DNA from: Linum tenue
Lineage: Eukaryota > Streptophyta > Magnoliopsida > Malpighiales > Linaceae
Direction of reading: 5' to 3'
DNA: 64,000 bases
Assembly (NCBI GenBank): GCA_946122785.1
Contig: CAMGYJ010000011.1
Coordinates: 36,482,513-36,546,512 of the forward strand
Part shown: piece by piece, positions 23,166 through 34,249 of the stretch
Numbering within the stretch: position 1 is the first letter of the stretch
Layout: each line of letters starts with the position of its first letter
The notes under the pieces: generated by a model
Databases searched by the model: none
What the model saw: only the letters and a program-made list of their open reading frames with translations
What the model was told of the DNA's origin: nothing
Translations under genes and position numbers: made by a program

Positions 23166-24405
23166 ATGTGGCATACCAGACTACACCTTTCAAATTCCAG
23201 AGTTACAAATTTCCAAAAATGTAACCCTGAGATACCCTTGATCAATGTTAGTCATTGTGAAATTTGTCATTTTGCTAGACAAAAAATTTATCGTTCCCTT
23301 CTTGTTCCCATGTTTTTAAAGTTTCTTTTGAACTTATACACACTGACATTTGGGGGCCATGCCAATTAACAACAAATCATGTGATGGTTTCACATACTTC
23401 CTCGCCATCGTAGATGGTCACACTGGAGCTGTTTGGGCTTACTTAATGAAACAGGAAATCTGAGGCCAGACCCATTCTCCAACTGTTTTGCGCCATGGTC
23501 AATAACCAATTCAATAAATCTGTCAAAATCATTAGGAGTGACCAAGGACAAGAGTTCTGTATGACTGACTACTTTAGAGAAAATGTAATAACTCACCAAA
23601 TGTCATGTGTTGAAAGACAAAAGCAAAATGGGAGAGTGGAGAGAAAACATTAGGACATTCTAAATATAGTCAGATCCTTAAAACTTCAAGCCAACCTAGA
23701 CATAATCTTCTGGAGTGACTGCATTCTTTATGTTGTTCACATTCTCAATCACCTACCTACTCCCGTTCTGTCCAACTAGACCTCATACCAAAAACTCTAC
23801 AACCATCCACCAGTCTACTCTCATCTCAGAGTATTTAGGTCCCTATGCTATGCTTCCACTCTGGAAGCTGGTAGAACAAAGTTTCCTCCTAGAACTAGGA
23901 AATGACTTTTCCTTGGTATCCTTCCTGGCATCAAAGGGTATCAAATTTATGACTTCAACACAAACAAAACCTTTGTATCTCGAAATGTGGTCTTCCATGA
24001 AACCATTTTTCATTTGCCACCACACACAGAGACTCAACTACCACATACTCTCTTTCTTCATCCTCCCGAACTTGTCCCTCACCACATACACCATCATTTA
24101 TGCATACATATCGTGATCCAATTGACCATTATTTTTCTGATGGAGTGATGTTGTCTCCTCCCCACAAAGTCAACCTGGTTTCTTTCCCTTTGAAACCATG
24201 GATGCTCAATATGCTTTAGCATATGAAGAAATTTTCGCATATGAAGAAGGGGGAGTACATGAAAATGAGGAGGAAAATCCCCCTCTAAGGAGGTACAACA
24301 GAACATCTACTACACCTGTTTGGCACAAAGATTATTACATCGAAAGTGCAAGTGCTTCATAAAGATATCCAATCTCATCTATATGGATTACTCCCAACTC
24401 ATTCA
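23166..24405 (+). pseudogene. Copia integrase remnant
   Basis: Starts with the GAG-pre-integrase motif (WHTRL, HLSNSRVTNF, CEICHFARQK). The integrase core follows: HTDIWGP supplies the first Asp, IIRSDQGQEF the second, and VERQKQNGRVERKH the Glu. The C-terminal segment reads GYQIYDFNTNKTFVSRNVVF. Several stops and frameshifts break it (for example near 23340, 23440 and 23780). The reading frame is cut at 24405 by the nested Athila/Tat-type element and resumes at 31766. Confidence 0.87.
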
Positions 24406-24410
24406 AGAGC

Positions 24411-25969
24411 TGACTCACTCCTACTGTCACTCTAGAAAATGGTCAAGTGTAACCACTTCCTAAAGCGTAGTATAGCGGGTTTGGGTTTTAATGTCAACCC
24501 GGGTCCTAGATGTGATGACTACTCAGTGAATTCGCATTATCTAGCAATGAAACTTTAGTGAAGATCTAAACTAACAAGCAAGCAAAGCAACTAAACGGTT
24601 GTTTTCAGGTTAAGAGAGGTCACCCGGATATGGTTCCCCCTAGACTGCAGTTAAGCCGGATTGTAATTACCAAGTTCAATTTCTATGATAGTTATACTGC
24701 GGAAGGTTCTCAAACAGCCTGAAGTCTCGACTAAAGGTCTTCAGACCCTCTCAATCTGAGTCTCTAGCGGGCGACTAACCTCCACCGGAGTAAACAGATT
24801 GAGGCCCTAACGAACCAAACCTCCACTACCGAATGGAATTCGGTACAGAATAGCGAATTGGCTCCTCGACTAAAGTCACCAATTCGCTACCTTCAATTAA
24901 GGATGCTCTATCAACCTAGGCAGATATTCTCATTCTAGGTTAAAGCAGAAACAACAGGAATTTGATCAGGATTCATGCCATTCAATCATTCAAACCTCAA
25001 TCGAATATAATCAAATCATAGAAACAGTACTTGGGTTCATACAATCAATCCTAACATACAGATCTAGGGTTTCCCACACCCAGATGAATGGGAGAACTAC
25101 TCCATGGAGAAAGAAGCAAAAGCAGAATCAGACGCGGAAATCATACTGTGAAGATGGATTTATGCTCCTGGACGTTGAATCGGCACTTCTCCAAGCTCAA
25201 GCCAAGCTCCAATGGTGTTGAAGATCAAGCTAGGGCACTTGGACACTCTTGTTCGTCGCTTTCTCTCTCTAGGAATCGCTCTGTCTCTCTAAAACTCGAA
25301 TCCCCTTCTTTTTGGCTGAAAATCTGCTTAAAAGGGCATCAGTGGCCAAAGCACGGTCGAGGGCACGGCCGTGCTTTGCCTCAGCCCGCCCGTGCTTTGG
25401 CTAGGGTTAATTACACCGCCAGCAGTTGGGGAAAACACGACCGTGCTTTTGGGAGAACACGCCCGTGCTTTGGTGGAACACGGCCGTGCTTTCAGCCCGT
25501 GTTTTCAGCTCGAGTTGGCCAAACTCAAATCAGCTCTCGGCAGTAAAAGCACGGTCACAGAACACGGCCGTGTTCTGAAGGCCTCCTGCCCGTGTTTTCA
25601 CTGCCGAACATGTTCCCCTATATTCAATGCTTCGTTTCTCCCTCGTCCGGACTCCGAATCAGTCGCCGTTTGATCCCAGACGCTCGTAGTCTCGTCCTCT
25701 TTCTTTTCATGACAGACTTGCACGATTCTTCGTCCATAAAGGGAGGTAAAAATCCATTCTTCTTCAGGTCATGCCAGAGTTTCTTCTCCCGAATCGCCAA
25801 TTGATCTCTGATTGACTTGAAACTTGCGCCTATGCTTCACATTATGTGCTAGGACCTGAAATGTAACAAAGGAACACAACCTAGCGTAAAATAGGCCAAA
25901 GAAGCAATAATGCAAGCTTAAACGATCAAGAACCAAAGGGGAAAAACATGTGCAAATATCGAGTCATCA
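24411..25969 (-). repeat. 3' LTR of the Athila/Tat-type element
   Basis: On the plus strand it runs TGACTCACTCC to ATCGAGTCATCA. The palindrome-rich block at 25345-25610 contains repeated CACGGCCGTGCTTT-like words. Short ORFs across it are incidental. Confidence 0.93.
25345..25610. repeat. Cluster of CACGGCCGTG-type palindromes in the LTR
   Basis: At least eight words of the form (A/G)CACG(G/A/C)CCGTG(C/T)TTT, many followed by the next after 19-22 bp. Examples are AACACGACCGTGCTTTT, AACACGCCCGTGCTTT and AACACGGCCGTGCTTT in succession near 25432-25490. The matching block in the other LTR is at 31137-31400. Confidence 0.9.
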
Positions 25970-25981
25970 AATCCCCCCACA
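25970..25981 (-). other. Polypurine tract of the Athila/Tat-type element
   Basis: Read on the minus strand the sequence abutting the 3' LTR is GTGTGGGGGGATT, the expected primer for plus-strand DNA synthesis. Confidence 0.85.
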
Positions 25982-27266
25982 CTTAACCGTTTGCTTGTCC
26001 CCAAGCAAACCTAACTCAAACCAATGCAGCTCTCCAGACCTCTATAGCAACAAACAACCTCGATCGTAGGTAGCGGACTTCCTAGATCATTTAGCAGCTT
26101 ACGAGGTCAACCGACGCACAAGTCATCTCATAGCCTCTTCGGCGAGAACGCTAGTCTCGAGTCGGCATCATGGCAAATAGTGAACAGAGGACAAATGAAT
26201 CGTGGATGAAGAGACTCTCAAAAACAAAAGATCATGGACTCACATTTTTCAAGGTGCTCGATTTTCTTCTTGAAGATGGTTGGAACCCCTTTTCTTTCTT
26301 CTTTTTGCTTGTTTTTCTGTTTTTCTCTTTTTTTTTCAAGGGTTCCAACCTGTTTTAGCAGAAAACGGGGGCTCCCACCTAGCAAAGGTTTTTGCGGGAG
26401 CCCGGCTCTTACCGGCCATGCCAGGAGAAGTTGTCTCGAGCCTCGTGCGGGGGAAAGACATGTAAGGGGGCTGGAGGTAGTAGGTGGAAATTGGGAACGG
26501 ATTCCCGTCTCCCCTTACACACTTTCGCCCTATTCGCACGGGAGACGTGATTTTAAAGCACATTTTCGAGCACCTGTTATTTTCAAAACATGATACAAGA
26601 GTCCATGACAGGCAGAGAGTCCACAACACCACACAATTCAAGGGTCCTAAGATCACTAATTCACTCAATCAACCAACACAATATGAAGAAGAAATGAGAC
26701 GTCTTAAATGCATCAACATCCTCCATAGTGCTACACTACCTCCCTAGGTTGCAAATCACTACAGAAACTGTCAATTCAAAGCATAATGAGCAGGTAATTG
26801 CAAGGAACACGTACTTGGAGCCCTCAAATATAAAAATTTGGACAGTGGACTAGGCTCCAAGCACACAAACGTATCTAATGCAGTCTAAAGATAAACACCC
26901 CCCCCCCCACACACACTTAAGATCGACATTGCCCTCAATGGAGACGAGGGAAGGAAAGGGGAACGATGTTACCGGTATGCACAGACTGCAGAAGACTGGA
27001 AATGGACCAGTCAGGATGAAGCGGACTGGAGAGAGGACTAGTTGGGAACACAGGCACAGCTAAAGGAAACCAAAGAGCTCAAACACGATATGTTAGGTCC
27101 AATGGTTAGCCCAATAATACATCGTCCAAAACAAAGGAAAACAAACCAAAACCGAAACAAATCGCAATCCGACTGGAAACAAAACAAATAAATGAAAACC
27201 ATGGTGGGGTTGCCTCCCCACAAGCGCTTCTTTACCGTCTTTTAGCTGGACGCCCATGGTGGATAC
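25982..27266. other. Noncoding spacer between gag-protease and the 3' LTR
   Basis: About 1.3 kb without a protein-like frame where pol would stand in a full element. Near 27200-27240 the minus strand reads AAGAAGCGCTTGTGGGGAGG, a leader-like motif I associate with Athila/Tat-type elements. A C-run followed by CA repeats lies at 26897-26917. Confidence 0.55.
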
Positions 27267-30053
27267 TCAGGGAGGTGCAGGAACAGGTGCCTCCAAGAGC
27301 GGATCCACGTCGCTCTTGAGGTACAGCTTCAGGTGGTGGCCATGCACCCGACGGGTGCAGCCACCAGCATTGGTCAACTCGACCTGGCCATCCGGCAAGA
27401 TGCAGGCGAGTGAGTACTCGGATGGCCAGGGTGGTCGTGGTGCAGGGGGTGGAACCAGCTCGTAGTGGTCTCCACCCTTCTTCCGTGCAGGCTTAGCCAC
27501 CTGCGGCTTCGGCCGCCACTCCTCCTTGAGCTTTTTGTTCCGAGGCGAGGCTGGATGGAGTGGCGGCGAAGGAATGATAGGAGGGTTCTGCAAAATGAGA
27601 GGTGCAGAAGGATACACGACAGGCTCGTGTATCTGGTTAGAAATAGCATGCATAGGTGTGACAACAATCATAGCACAGCGATCGAATTCAGTCACAGAAA
27701 AAGTAGCATGTTCATTCCCAGCACGCAGAATCAGTTTACCATCATGCACATCAATCAATGCCTTGGCGGTGGCAAGAAATGGTCTACCCAGTATCAAAGG
27801 CACATACACATCATCATTTATGTCCAGGATAACAAAATCAACAGGATATGTGAATGAACCAACATTAACAAGCAGATCCTCTATGATACCCCTAGGATGC
27901 ACAACGGAACGATCAGCTAGCTGAATGCTCATCCTAGTAGGGCTAAGTTCACCTAGGTATAGCTTTTTGAACAATTTGTATGGCATGACATTAATGCTAG
28001 CGCCTAGGTCCGCCAAGGACTTTCCTACATGCATGCTGCCAATAGTAAGAGGGATAGTAAAACTCCCTGGATCCTTGCGCTTTTCGGGCAGCTTGTTCTG
28101 CAGGACAGCAGAACACTCCTCGCTCAGCAGCACTGTCGAGAGATCCCCAAGTTTCTTCTTGTTGGTGCAGAGATCTTTCATGAACTTAGCGTACTTGGGC
28201 ATCTTCGACAGTGCCTCCACAAATGGTACGCTGATGTTGAGCTGCTTCAACATTGCCATAAAATTGGCAAACTCAGTCTCCAGCTTATCTTTATGGAGGC
28301 GAGTGGGGAAGGGAAGCTGGGGTACGTGCTCCTTCACCACTGGTTGTGGCTTGGGAGCAGGAGCTTCCTTCTCCACCCGCACTTCTGCATCACCGGCTGG
28401 AAATGCTGAAGCAGGTAGTGGTGCCTCCTGCCTGGTCGGGGCAGGATCAGCTGATGTAGCCCTGCCGCTCCTGGTGAAAATGGCATCCAGCTGCTCGTGC
28501 GGGTCCCGTGGATTGGGGATGGTGGTGGCAGGTAGAGTCCCCGGGGCCCGAGCAGTAAGCTGGCGCGCTAGGACACCGACTTGGTGCTGTAGATCTTGCA
28601 GAATAGCACCCTGGTTCCTCTGTCCTGCCTCCAAAGAGGCTATGCTCTGGTCCACCCTCGTGAAATTCGCCTGGCTGGTGGTCATGAATGTCGCCAAAAT
28701 ATTCTTCAGATCAGCCATCTGATTATCTGGAGCTGCGGCTGCTGGAGGCTGAGCAAACTGGCGCTGGGGCTGCTGGAATGGCTGCCCCTGTCTAGCCTGG
28801 AAAGGCTGCCTCTGCTGAAAACTACCTGCTGGTGCCGGGAAACCAGGTGGTTTAGTGGTGTTGCTACTCCAAGCGAAGTTGGGATGCTGGCGCCACCCCT
28901 CATTGTATGTGTTACTGTATGGATCGAGGCGCCGAGCATTGGCGATGAAGGCCAACTGTTCTTGGGGAGTAGAGGATTCCCGCATAGCCTGGCAGTCCTC
29001 CACCAGATGGTTCGGACTCTCACACCACTGACACTGAGCAGCTGGAGGCGTAGCTACACCTCTGCCCGGAAGGAGACTGTTGGGCTGCTTCAATGTCTGC
29101 ACCAACTCAGCCACCTGCTGCTCTAACCCGGACCTGGCCTCCATAGCGTGCACACCACGGTCCCGGGAATGTCTGCCTCTGCTGCTCTGCCCCCAGGAGT
29201 GATCGCGGGCAGCCAAGGTATTGATCATCTGGTTCAGCTCGGGTGGAGTCTTCGTGAGAATATCCCCTCCTGGGCATAGAGACTCAATCACCCTCTGGCT
29301 ATCTGGGGTGAGGGCACTGTAGAAGTTCCCCACTGTGAACGCATTGCTGAAACCATGATGGGGACACTGCCAGAAGTATCCCATATACCGCTCCCATGCA
29401 TTACGAAGGGACTCATCTGGCTCTTGGCGGAAGTGAGTGATCTCCCGCTGAATCTCAGTAGTCTTCGATGCCGGATAATAACTGTGCACGAACTTGTCTG
29501 CCAGATCGTCCCAAGAAGTGACGGACAAAGGGGGCTGGGTCTCCAACCACCTCTTAGCATTCCCTGCCAGAGAATGGGGGAAGAGGTGAAGGCGGATTGC
29601 ATCATCCGGAACACCATTCAGCTTGAACCCGTTCGTCAGCTGCAGAAAACGGGAAAGGTGTGCCCGGGCTTCCTCATCCTTCAAACCATGGAACTGGATA
29701 GATGATGTAATGAGTTGAATCCAGCATGGCTTGATCTCGAGGTTGTTTGCTGGGATGGGTGGATAGAGGATGACCGGGCGGATGTCAGCAATCCGTGGAG
29801 TGTAGTAGTACTCCAAGGTGGGACCCAGCGGTGGTGGTGGATGCTGATTCACCGGGGGAGCCTGTCGAGCATTCCCCGGTTGTGGGATGTCTTCGCCCTC
29901 CATCTCGTACTCGTCCTCGGATTCGCTGCTCAATTGGCCGTCTCTGTACTCCACCGTAGCCAGTCTAGCTCGCTGTTGTCTCCAAAGTTGGTTGCAGGTG
30001 CGTTCAATCTCTGGATCCAACGGCAGTAAACCTCCCGACTGGCTACGGGTCAT
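27267..30053 (-). CDS. Retrotransposon gag-protease polyprotein
   Basis: An uninterrupted 928-codon ORF. The N-terminus is basic then acidic. A retrotransposon gag domain spans about residues 110-300 (LSRFLQLTNGFKLNGV, LAGNAKRWLETQP, WDDLADKFVHSYYP). A CCHC knuckle lies near 341-354 (CQWCESPNHLVEDC). A Gln/Pro-rich linker follows, then a retropepsin near residue 680 (LADLGASINVMP, with FVILDIN and ILGRPFL). The C-terminus ends in VHGHHLKLYL and a Pro-rich tail. That last part looks like the end of an integrase tail (motif NGHRLK), as if pol had been deleted and its end fused in frame; this is inference. Gag would form particles and the aspartic protease process them, with the remaining enzymes supplied in trans. 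Confidence 0.9.
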   Translation of the reverse strand: MTRSQSGGLLPLDPEIERTCNQLWRQQRARLATVEYRDGQLSSESEDEYEMEGEDIPQPGNARQAPPVNQHPPPPLGPTLEYYYTPRIADIRPVILYPPIPANNLEIKPCWIQLITSSIQFHGLKDEEARAHLSRFLQLTNGFKLNGVPDDAIRLHLFPHSLAGNAKRWLETQPPLSVTSWDDLADKFVHSYYPASKTTEIQREITHFRQEPDESLRNAWERYMGYFWQCPHHGFSNAFTVGNFYSALTPDSQRVIESLCPGGDILTKTPPELNQMINTLAARDHSWGQSSRGRHSRDRGVHAMEARSGLEQQVAELVQTLKQPNSLLPGRGVATPPAAQCQWCESPNHLVEDCQAMRESSTPQEQLAFIANARRLDPYSNTYNEGWRQHPNFAWSSNTTKPPGFPAPAGSFQQRQPFQARQGQPFQQPQRQFAQPPAAAAPDNQMADLKNILATFMTTSQANFTRVDQSIASLEAGQRNQGAILQDLQHQVGVLARQLTARAPGTLPATTIPNPRDPHEQLDAIFTRSGRATSADPAPTRQEAPLPASAFPAGDAEVRVEKEAPAPKPQPVVKEHVPQLPFPTRLHKDKLETEFANFMAMLKQLNISVPFVEALSKMPKYAKFMKDLCTNKKKLGDLSTVLLSEECSAVLQNKLPEKRKDPGSFTIPLTIGSMHVGKSLADLGASINVMPYKLFKKLYLGELSPTRMSIQLADRSVVHPRGIIEDLLVNVGSFTYPVDFVILDINDDVYVPLILGRPFLATAKALIDVHDGKLILRAGNEHATFSVTEFDRCAMIVVTPMHAISNQIHEPVVYPSAPLILQNPPIIPSPPLHPASPRNKKLKEEWRPKPQVAKPARKKGGDHYELVPPPAPRPPWPSEYSLACILPDGQVELTNAGGCTRRVHGHHLKLYLKSDVDPLLEAPVPAPP

Positions 30054-30178
30054 GCACTATCTGCACACAATCAAGCAATGCAAACCCGTGAAGGCACAAG
30101 TGGGATAGAAGAAAAACTCAATGCGAAGATGAAAAATGCTAAAGTAACAGAAATCACTTTTCTTCAACAACCTAGCCG

Positions 30179-30196
30179 TCCCCGGCAACGGCGCCA
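30179..30196 (-). other. tRNA-Asp primer binding site
   Basis: The plus strand reads TCCCCGGCAACGGCGCCA, identical to the 3' end of plant tRNA-Asp including CCA as I remember it. The minus strand therefore carries the complementary primer site, six bases inside the 5' LTR. It is typical of Athila/Tat-type elements. Confidence 0.93.
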
Positions 30197-30202
30197 AGAA
30201 CT

Positions 30203-31760
30203 TGACTCACTCCTACTGTCACTCTAGAAAATGGCCAAGTGTAACCACTTCCTAAAGCGTAGTATAGCGGGTTTGGGTTTTAATGTCAACCCGGGTCCTA
30301 GATGTGATGACTACTCAGTGAATTCGCATTATCTAGCAATGAAACTTTAGTGAAGATCTAAACTAACAAGCAAGCAAAGCAACTAAACGGTTGTTTTCAG
30401 GTTAAGAGAGGTCACCCGGATATGGTTCCCCCTAGACTGCAGTTAAGCCGGATTGTAATTACCAAGTTCAATTTCTATGATAGTTATACTGCGGAAGGTT
30501 CTCAAACAGCCTGAAGTCTCGACTAAAGGTCTTCAGACCCTTTCAATCTGAGTCTCTAGCGGGCGACTAACCTCCACCGGAGTAAACAGATTGAGGCCCT
30601 AACGAACCAAACCTCCACTACCGAATGGAATTCGGTACAGAATAGCGAATTGGCTCCTCGACTAAAGTCACCAATTCGCTACCTTCAATTAAGGATGCTC
30701 TATCAACCTAGGCAGATATTCTCATTCTAGGTTAAAGCAGAAACAACAGGAATTTGATCAGGATTCATGCCATTTAATCATTCAAACCTCAATCGAATAT
30801 AATCAAATCATAGAAACAGTACTTGGGTTCATACAATCAATCCTAACATACAGATCTAGGGTTTCCCACACCCAGATGAATGGGAGAACTACTCCATGGA
30901 GAAAGAAGCAAAAGCAGAATCAGACGCGGAAATCATACTGTGAAGATGGAGTTATGCTCCTGGACGTTGAATCGGCACTTCTCCCAGCTCAAGCCAAGCT
31001 CCAATGGTGTTGAAGATCAAGCTAGGGCACTTGGAGACTCTTGTTCGTCGCTTTCTCTCTCTAGGAATCGCTCTGTCTCTCTAAAACTCGAATCCCTTCT
31101 TTTTGGCTGAAAATCTGCTTAAAAGGGCATCAGTGGCCAAAGCACGGTCGAGGGCACGGCCGTGCTTTGCCTCAGCCCGCCCGTGCTTTGGCTAGGGTTA
31201 ATTACACCGCCAGCAGTTGGGGAAAACACGGTCGTGCTTTTGGGAGAACACGACCGTGCTTTGGTGGAACACAGCCGTGCTTTCAGCCAGTGTTTTCAGC
31301 TCGAGTTGGCAAAACTCAAATATGCTCTCGGCAGTAAAAGCACGGTCACAGAACTCGGCCGTGTTCTGAAGGCCTCCTGCCCGTGTTTTCACTGCCGAAC
31401 ATGTTCCCCTATATTCAATGCTTCGTTTCTCCCTCGTCCGGACTCCGAATCAGTCGTCGTTTGATCCCAGACGCTCGTAGTCTCGTCCTCTTTCTTTTCA
31501 TGACAGACTTGCACGATTCTTCGTCCATAAAGGGAGGTAAAAATCCATTCTTCTTCAGGTCATGCCAGAGTTTCTTCTCCCGAATCGCCAATTGATCTCT
31601 GATTGACTTGAAACTTGCGCCTATGCTTCACTTTATGTGCTAGGACCTGAAATGTAACAAAGGAACACAACCTAGCGTAAAATAGGCCATAGAAGCGATA
31701 ATGCAAGCTTAAACGATCAAGAACCAAAGGGGAAAAACATGTGCAAATATCGAGTCATCA
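30203..31760 (-). repeat. 5' LTR of the Athila/Tat-type element
   Basis: Nearly identical to 24411-25969. About 9 of roughly 20 differences between the two copies fall in the 265-bp palindrome block (here 31137-31400), for example CACGACCGTG against CACGGTCGTG and CACGGCCGTG against CACAGCCGTG. Confidence 0.93.
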
Positions 31761-31765
31761 AGAGC

Positions 31766-32628
31766 ACAAACATTTTGCCCTGGCAACAAACCTTCAAGAT
31801 CCACAATCATATCATGAAGTTGCGAAAGAAGAATGCTGAAGACAAGCTACGAAGGCTGAAGAAACAGCTCTAGAACTTAACAACACATGGGATGTAGTAG
31901 ATGCCCCACCAGGGAAGAAACTAGTGGGAAGCAAATGGGTCTACAAAATAAAATTACAAGCTGATGGCTCAAATGAAAGGCACAAAGGTCAGAGTTGTTG
32001 CAAAGAGTTTTACACAAGTTCATGGTGTTGATTTCTTGACAACTTGGGAAGCTAAAATACTTCCTAGGTTAGAAATAGCGAGGAGCAATGTTGGGATTTC
32101 AGTCACACCAAGAAAATATTGTCTCGGCATACTGATGGACACATGTTTACTAGGTACTAAACCAGCCAAGACCCCATCAGACATGATGACCAGGTTATCT
32201 AAATTCCACGATGAGGAGACAGAGGACCCATATGAGTACAAGTCCCTGCTCGGGAGATTGAGCTATCATACTACCACGTGGCCTGACATAGCTTATGTAG
32301 TGCAATAGCTATGTCAGTTTCAAGCACAACCAAAGAAATCTCACATGAAGGCATTACACAGAATACTCAGGTAAATTTAAAAACTCCCCAGGCGAGGGTT
32401 TGTTCTTTGCATCAAACACATATTTCACTTTAACAAGGTATCACGATTACGACTGGGGGGGCTTGCCCTGTCATGAAATGATCCATTACTGGATATTGCA
32501 TCTTTCTAGGGAGCTCACTCATTACCTGGAAGGCTAAGAAGCATGCAATAGTTTCGAAATCCTCATCTATTGCTGAATACAGAACCTTATCTCAATTGTC
32601 GTGCGAGATATAGTGGATCGCCCAGGTG
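31766..32628 (+). pseudogene. Copia reverse transcriptase and RNase H remnant, first part
   Basis: Continues the Copia polyprotein after the nested element: ELNNTWDVVDAPPGKK and GSKWVYKIK open the reverse-transcriptase domain. FTQVHGVDFLTTWEAK is then joined directly to LEIARSNVGISVTPRKY. This means the central reverse-transcriptase core, including the YVDD active site, has been deleted in frame. Later come DPYEYKSLLGRLSYHTT and the start of RNase H near 32440-32625. Interrupted at 32628 by a hAT element. Confidence 0.85.
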
Positions 32629-33818
32629 CAAGGTTGTCAACCCACGGGTCAACCCGGGTTGGCCCGGACCCGCCCTAAAAAACGGGTCATAGCAACCCTT
32701 TTGACTGTCAACCCAGAATTGGTCAAACCCAACGAAACCCGGGTGGTTAGCCCGTCAGAGCGGGTCAGCATGTTTGGCTAGTGCGTCGTCTTTTTTTTAT
32801 TTGAGAAGGCGGAGGGATTAGAGCAGGGTTTTAGAAACGAAAACGAAATCTTTCTTTCTATCTCCCCTATCTCTCTATCTATCTCGCTCTGTCCTTTCTT
32901 TCTTGCTCCCTAGGTTTTCGAATCAGACCACAAATATAAGAATGAAAGCTTAAACTTTAAAATTTGGCAGAAGGGTCTGAAAGTTTGGGGCGATTGGGTT
33001 TCTATTTCTGAGGTGGTGGTGATGGTGGTGGTAGGCTTGCGATGAGAGAGTTGGGTGCTGACCTCTTCGAACCCCGGACGCTGATGGATTCTGATTTCTC
33101 TCCGGCGAGGAATAGTGGCTCTGCTTTATCTAGCTTTATCTCTTAAGGTGCTATTTCTGATTTAGACGTGTTTGGTTTCCTTCCTTCTAGGATGTTGGTA
33201 GTGGCTGAAGTTATTGGGCAAAGCGCAGAGCAAGTGCTAAACTTGAATGTTCCAGATGCATAGGAAACTTTGGCTTATGATAGCCAAGATGAAGAAGTTG
33301 TGGCAATGATTGAGGAACCAGTTGCAGATAGCGGATTGAATTTGAATGAACAAGGTGCTTCTTCTATCCCTGAATTTTGTAGTTACAATTATTACGTCCT
33401 AGGAAATTGCGAGGTGGGGTTGCCTCGACTTCTATTTGATGGAACGTTTGTATTATCAGGTGATGATGCCCCTAGTGGCAGTGAATCTGGCTGGAGCATG
33501 GACTGTTCTTAGAGTTAATACTATACACATTAGTTCACCTATATTAGCAGCTAAGAGTCCATTCTTCTACAAGGTGATCTTGAATTTTTAACTAATGGAT
33601 TTAAGTTGATGTTATGTGATGGATTTAAGTGTTGTTGAAATTTTACTATGTTGAATTTAAGTTAATCTTATTTAAGTGTGTTAGTTTAAGTAGTGTTGCA
33701 TTTTTTATAATGACTCTTTTTATATTTCTGGGCTAAAGCGGGTTAACCCGGGTGACCCATTAACCCTTGACCCACTAGCTCGTTCGGGTCCGTGTCGACC
33801 CGCGGGTCGACAACCTTT
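32629..33818. mobile_element. Non-autonomous hAT element in the Copia RNase H region
   Basis: The 1,190 bp has inverted ends CAAGGTTGTCAACCCACGGG and AAAGGTTGTCGACCCGCGGG. The 8-bp flanks CCCAGGTG (32621-32628) and CTCAGGTG (33819-33826) match in 7 of 8 positions. Removing it restores the RNase H reading across ...QVLKDLNIDY. Subterminal DNA is rich in AACCCGGG words. A single 80-codon plus-strand frame at 33270-33512 is acidic and Ser-rich and may derive from a captured host gene, but I do not recognise it. Confidence 0.88.
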
Positions 33819-33826
33819 CTCAGGTG

Positions 33827-34080
33827 TTAAAGGATCTGAATATCGACTACAAGAGTTCATCCACTATCTTCTGCGACAATAAATCATCAATTTATATGGC
33901 AGACAACCCTGTTTTCCACTAAAGAACAAAGCACATTGAACTCGACTGTCAAGGTTAATTGATATGAAGTATGTGTGCACAGACATAAACTTAGCTAATA
34001 TCTTCACAAAGGGATTGAGCACACACATATTCAAATGAATCCTCTTCAAGCTAGGAGTATATTATATATACTCGCCAGCT
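33827..34080 (+). pseudogene. Copia RNase H C-terminus
   Basis: KSSSTIFCDNKSSIYMADNPVF is followed by TKHIEL and, after stops and a shift, a frame ending near STHIFK. This is the usual Copia RNase H tail, continuing from 32628 across the hAT insertion. The G-rich tract TGTAGGGGGT at 34081-34090 is the likely polypurine tract before the 3' LTR. Confidence 0.83.
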
Positions 34081-34249
34081 TGTAGGGGGTTGTCGAATGA
34101 CATAGAGTGCTATGCCTCCAAGCAGAATGATGAAGAAGACTCTGACGGCAACAACAACGATCGACTGCGGAGGACAAAAGTGGACGAGTGTTGACATTTG
34201 AGCCAATGTGACAGTGTTCCTTTTAGTTGCATTTATATAATTATATTTA

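Larger units (their letters stand above)
24411..31760 (-). mobile_element. Young Ty3 Athila/Tat-type LTR retrotransposon, gag-protease only
   Basis: The element is 7,350 bp with LTRs of 1,559 and 1,558 bp and a perfect 5-bp duplication AGAGC (24406-24410 and 31761-31765). It lies on the minus strand. Next to the right-hand LTR is an 18-base match to the 3' end of plant tRNA-Asp (30179-30196), and next to the left-hand LTR is a polypurine tract. Its only long ORF (27267-30053) encodes gag plus protease. No reverse transcriptase, RNase H or integrase core is present, so it is a non-autonomous derivative. By eye the LTRs differ at about 20 sites (near 1.3 percent), indicating recent insertion. 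It split the older Copia element between integrase and reverse transcriptase. Confidence 0.95.

Noticed and set aside
25088..25546. ORF of 152 codons, repeated in part at 30880-31110
   Set aside because: It lies inside the LTRs, has no protein family features, and the two copies differ by frameshift. It is an incidental frame.
27925..29126. Plus-strand ORFs of 265 and 176 codons
   Set aside because: They are antisense shadows of the gag-protease ORF and show no recognisable protein.
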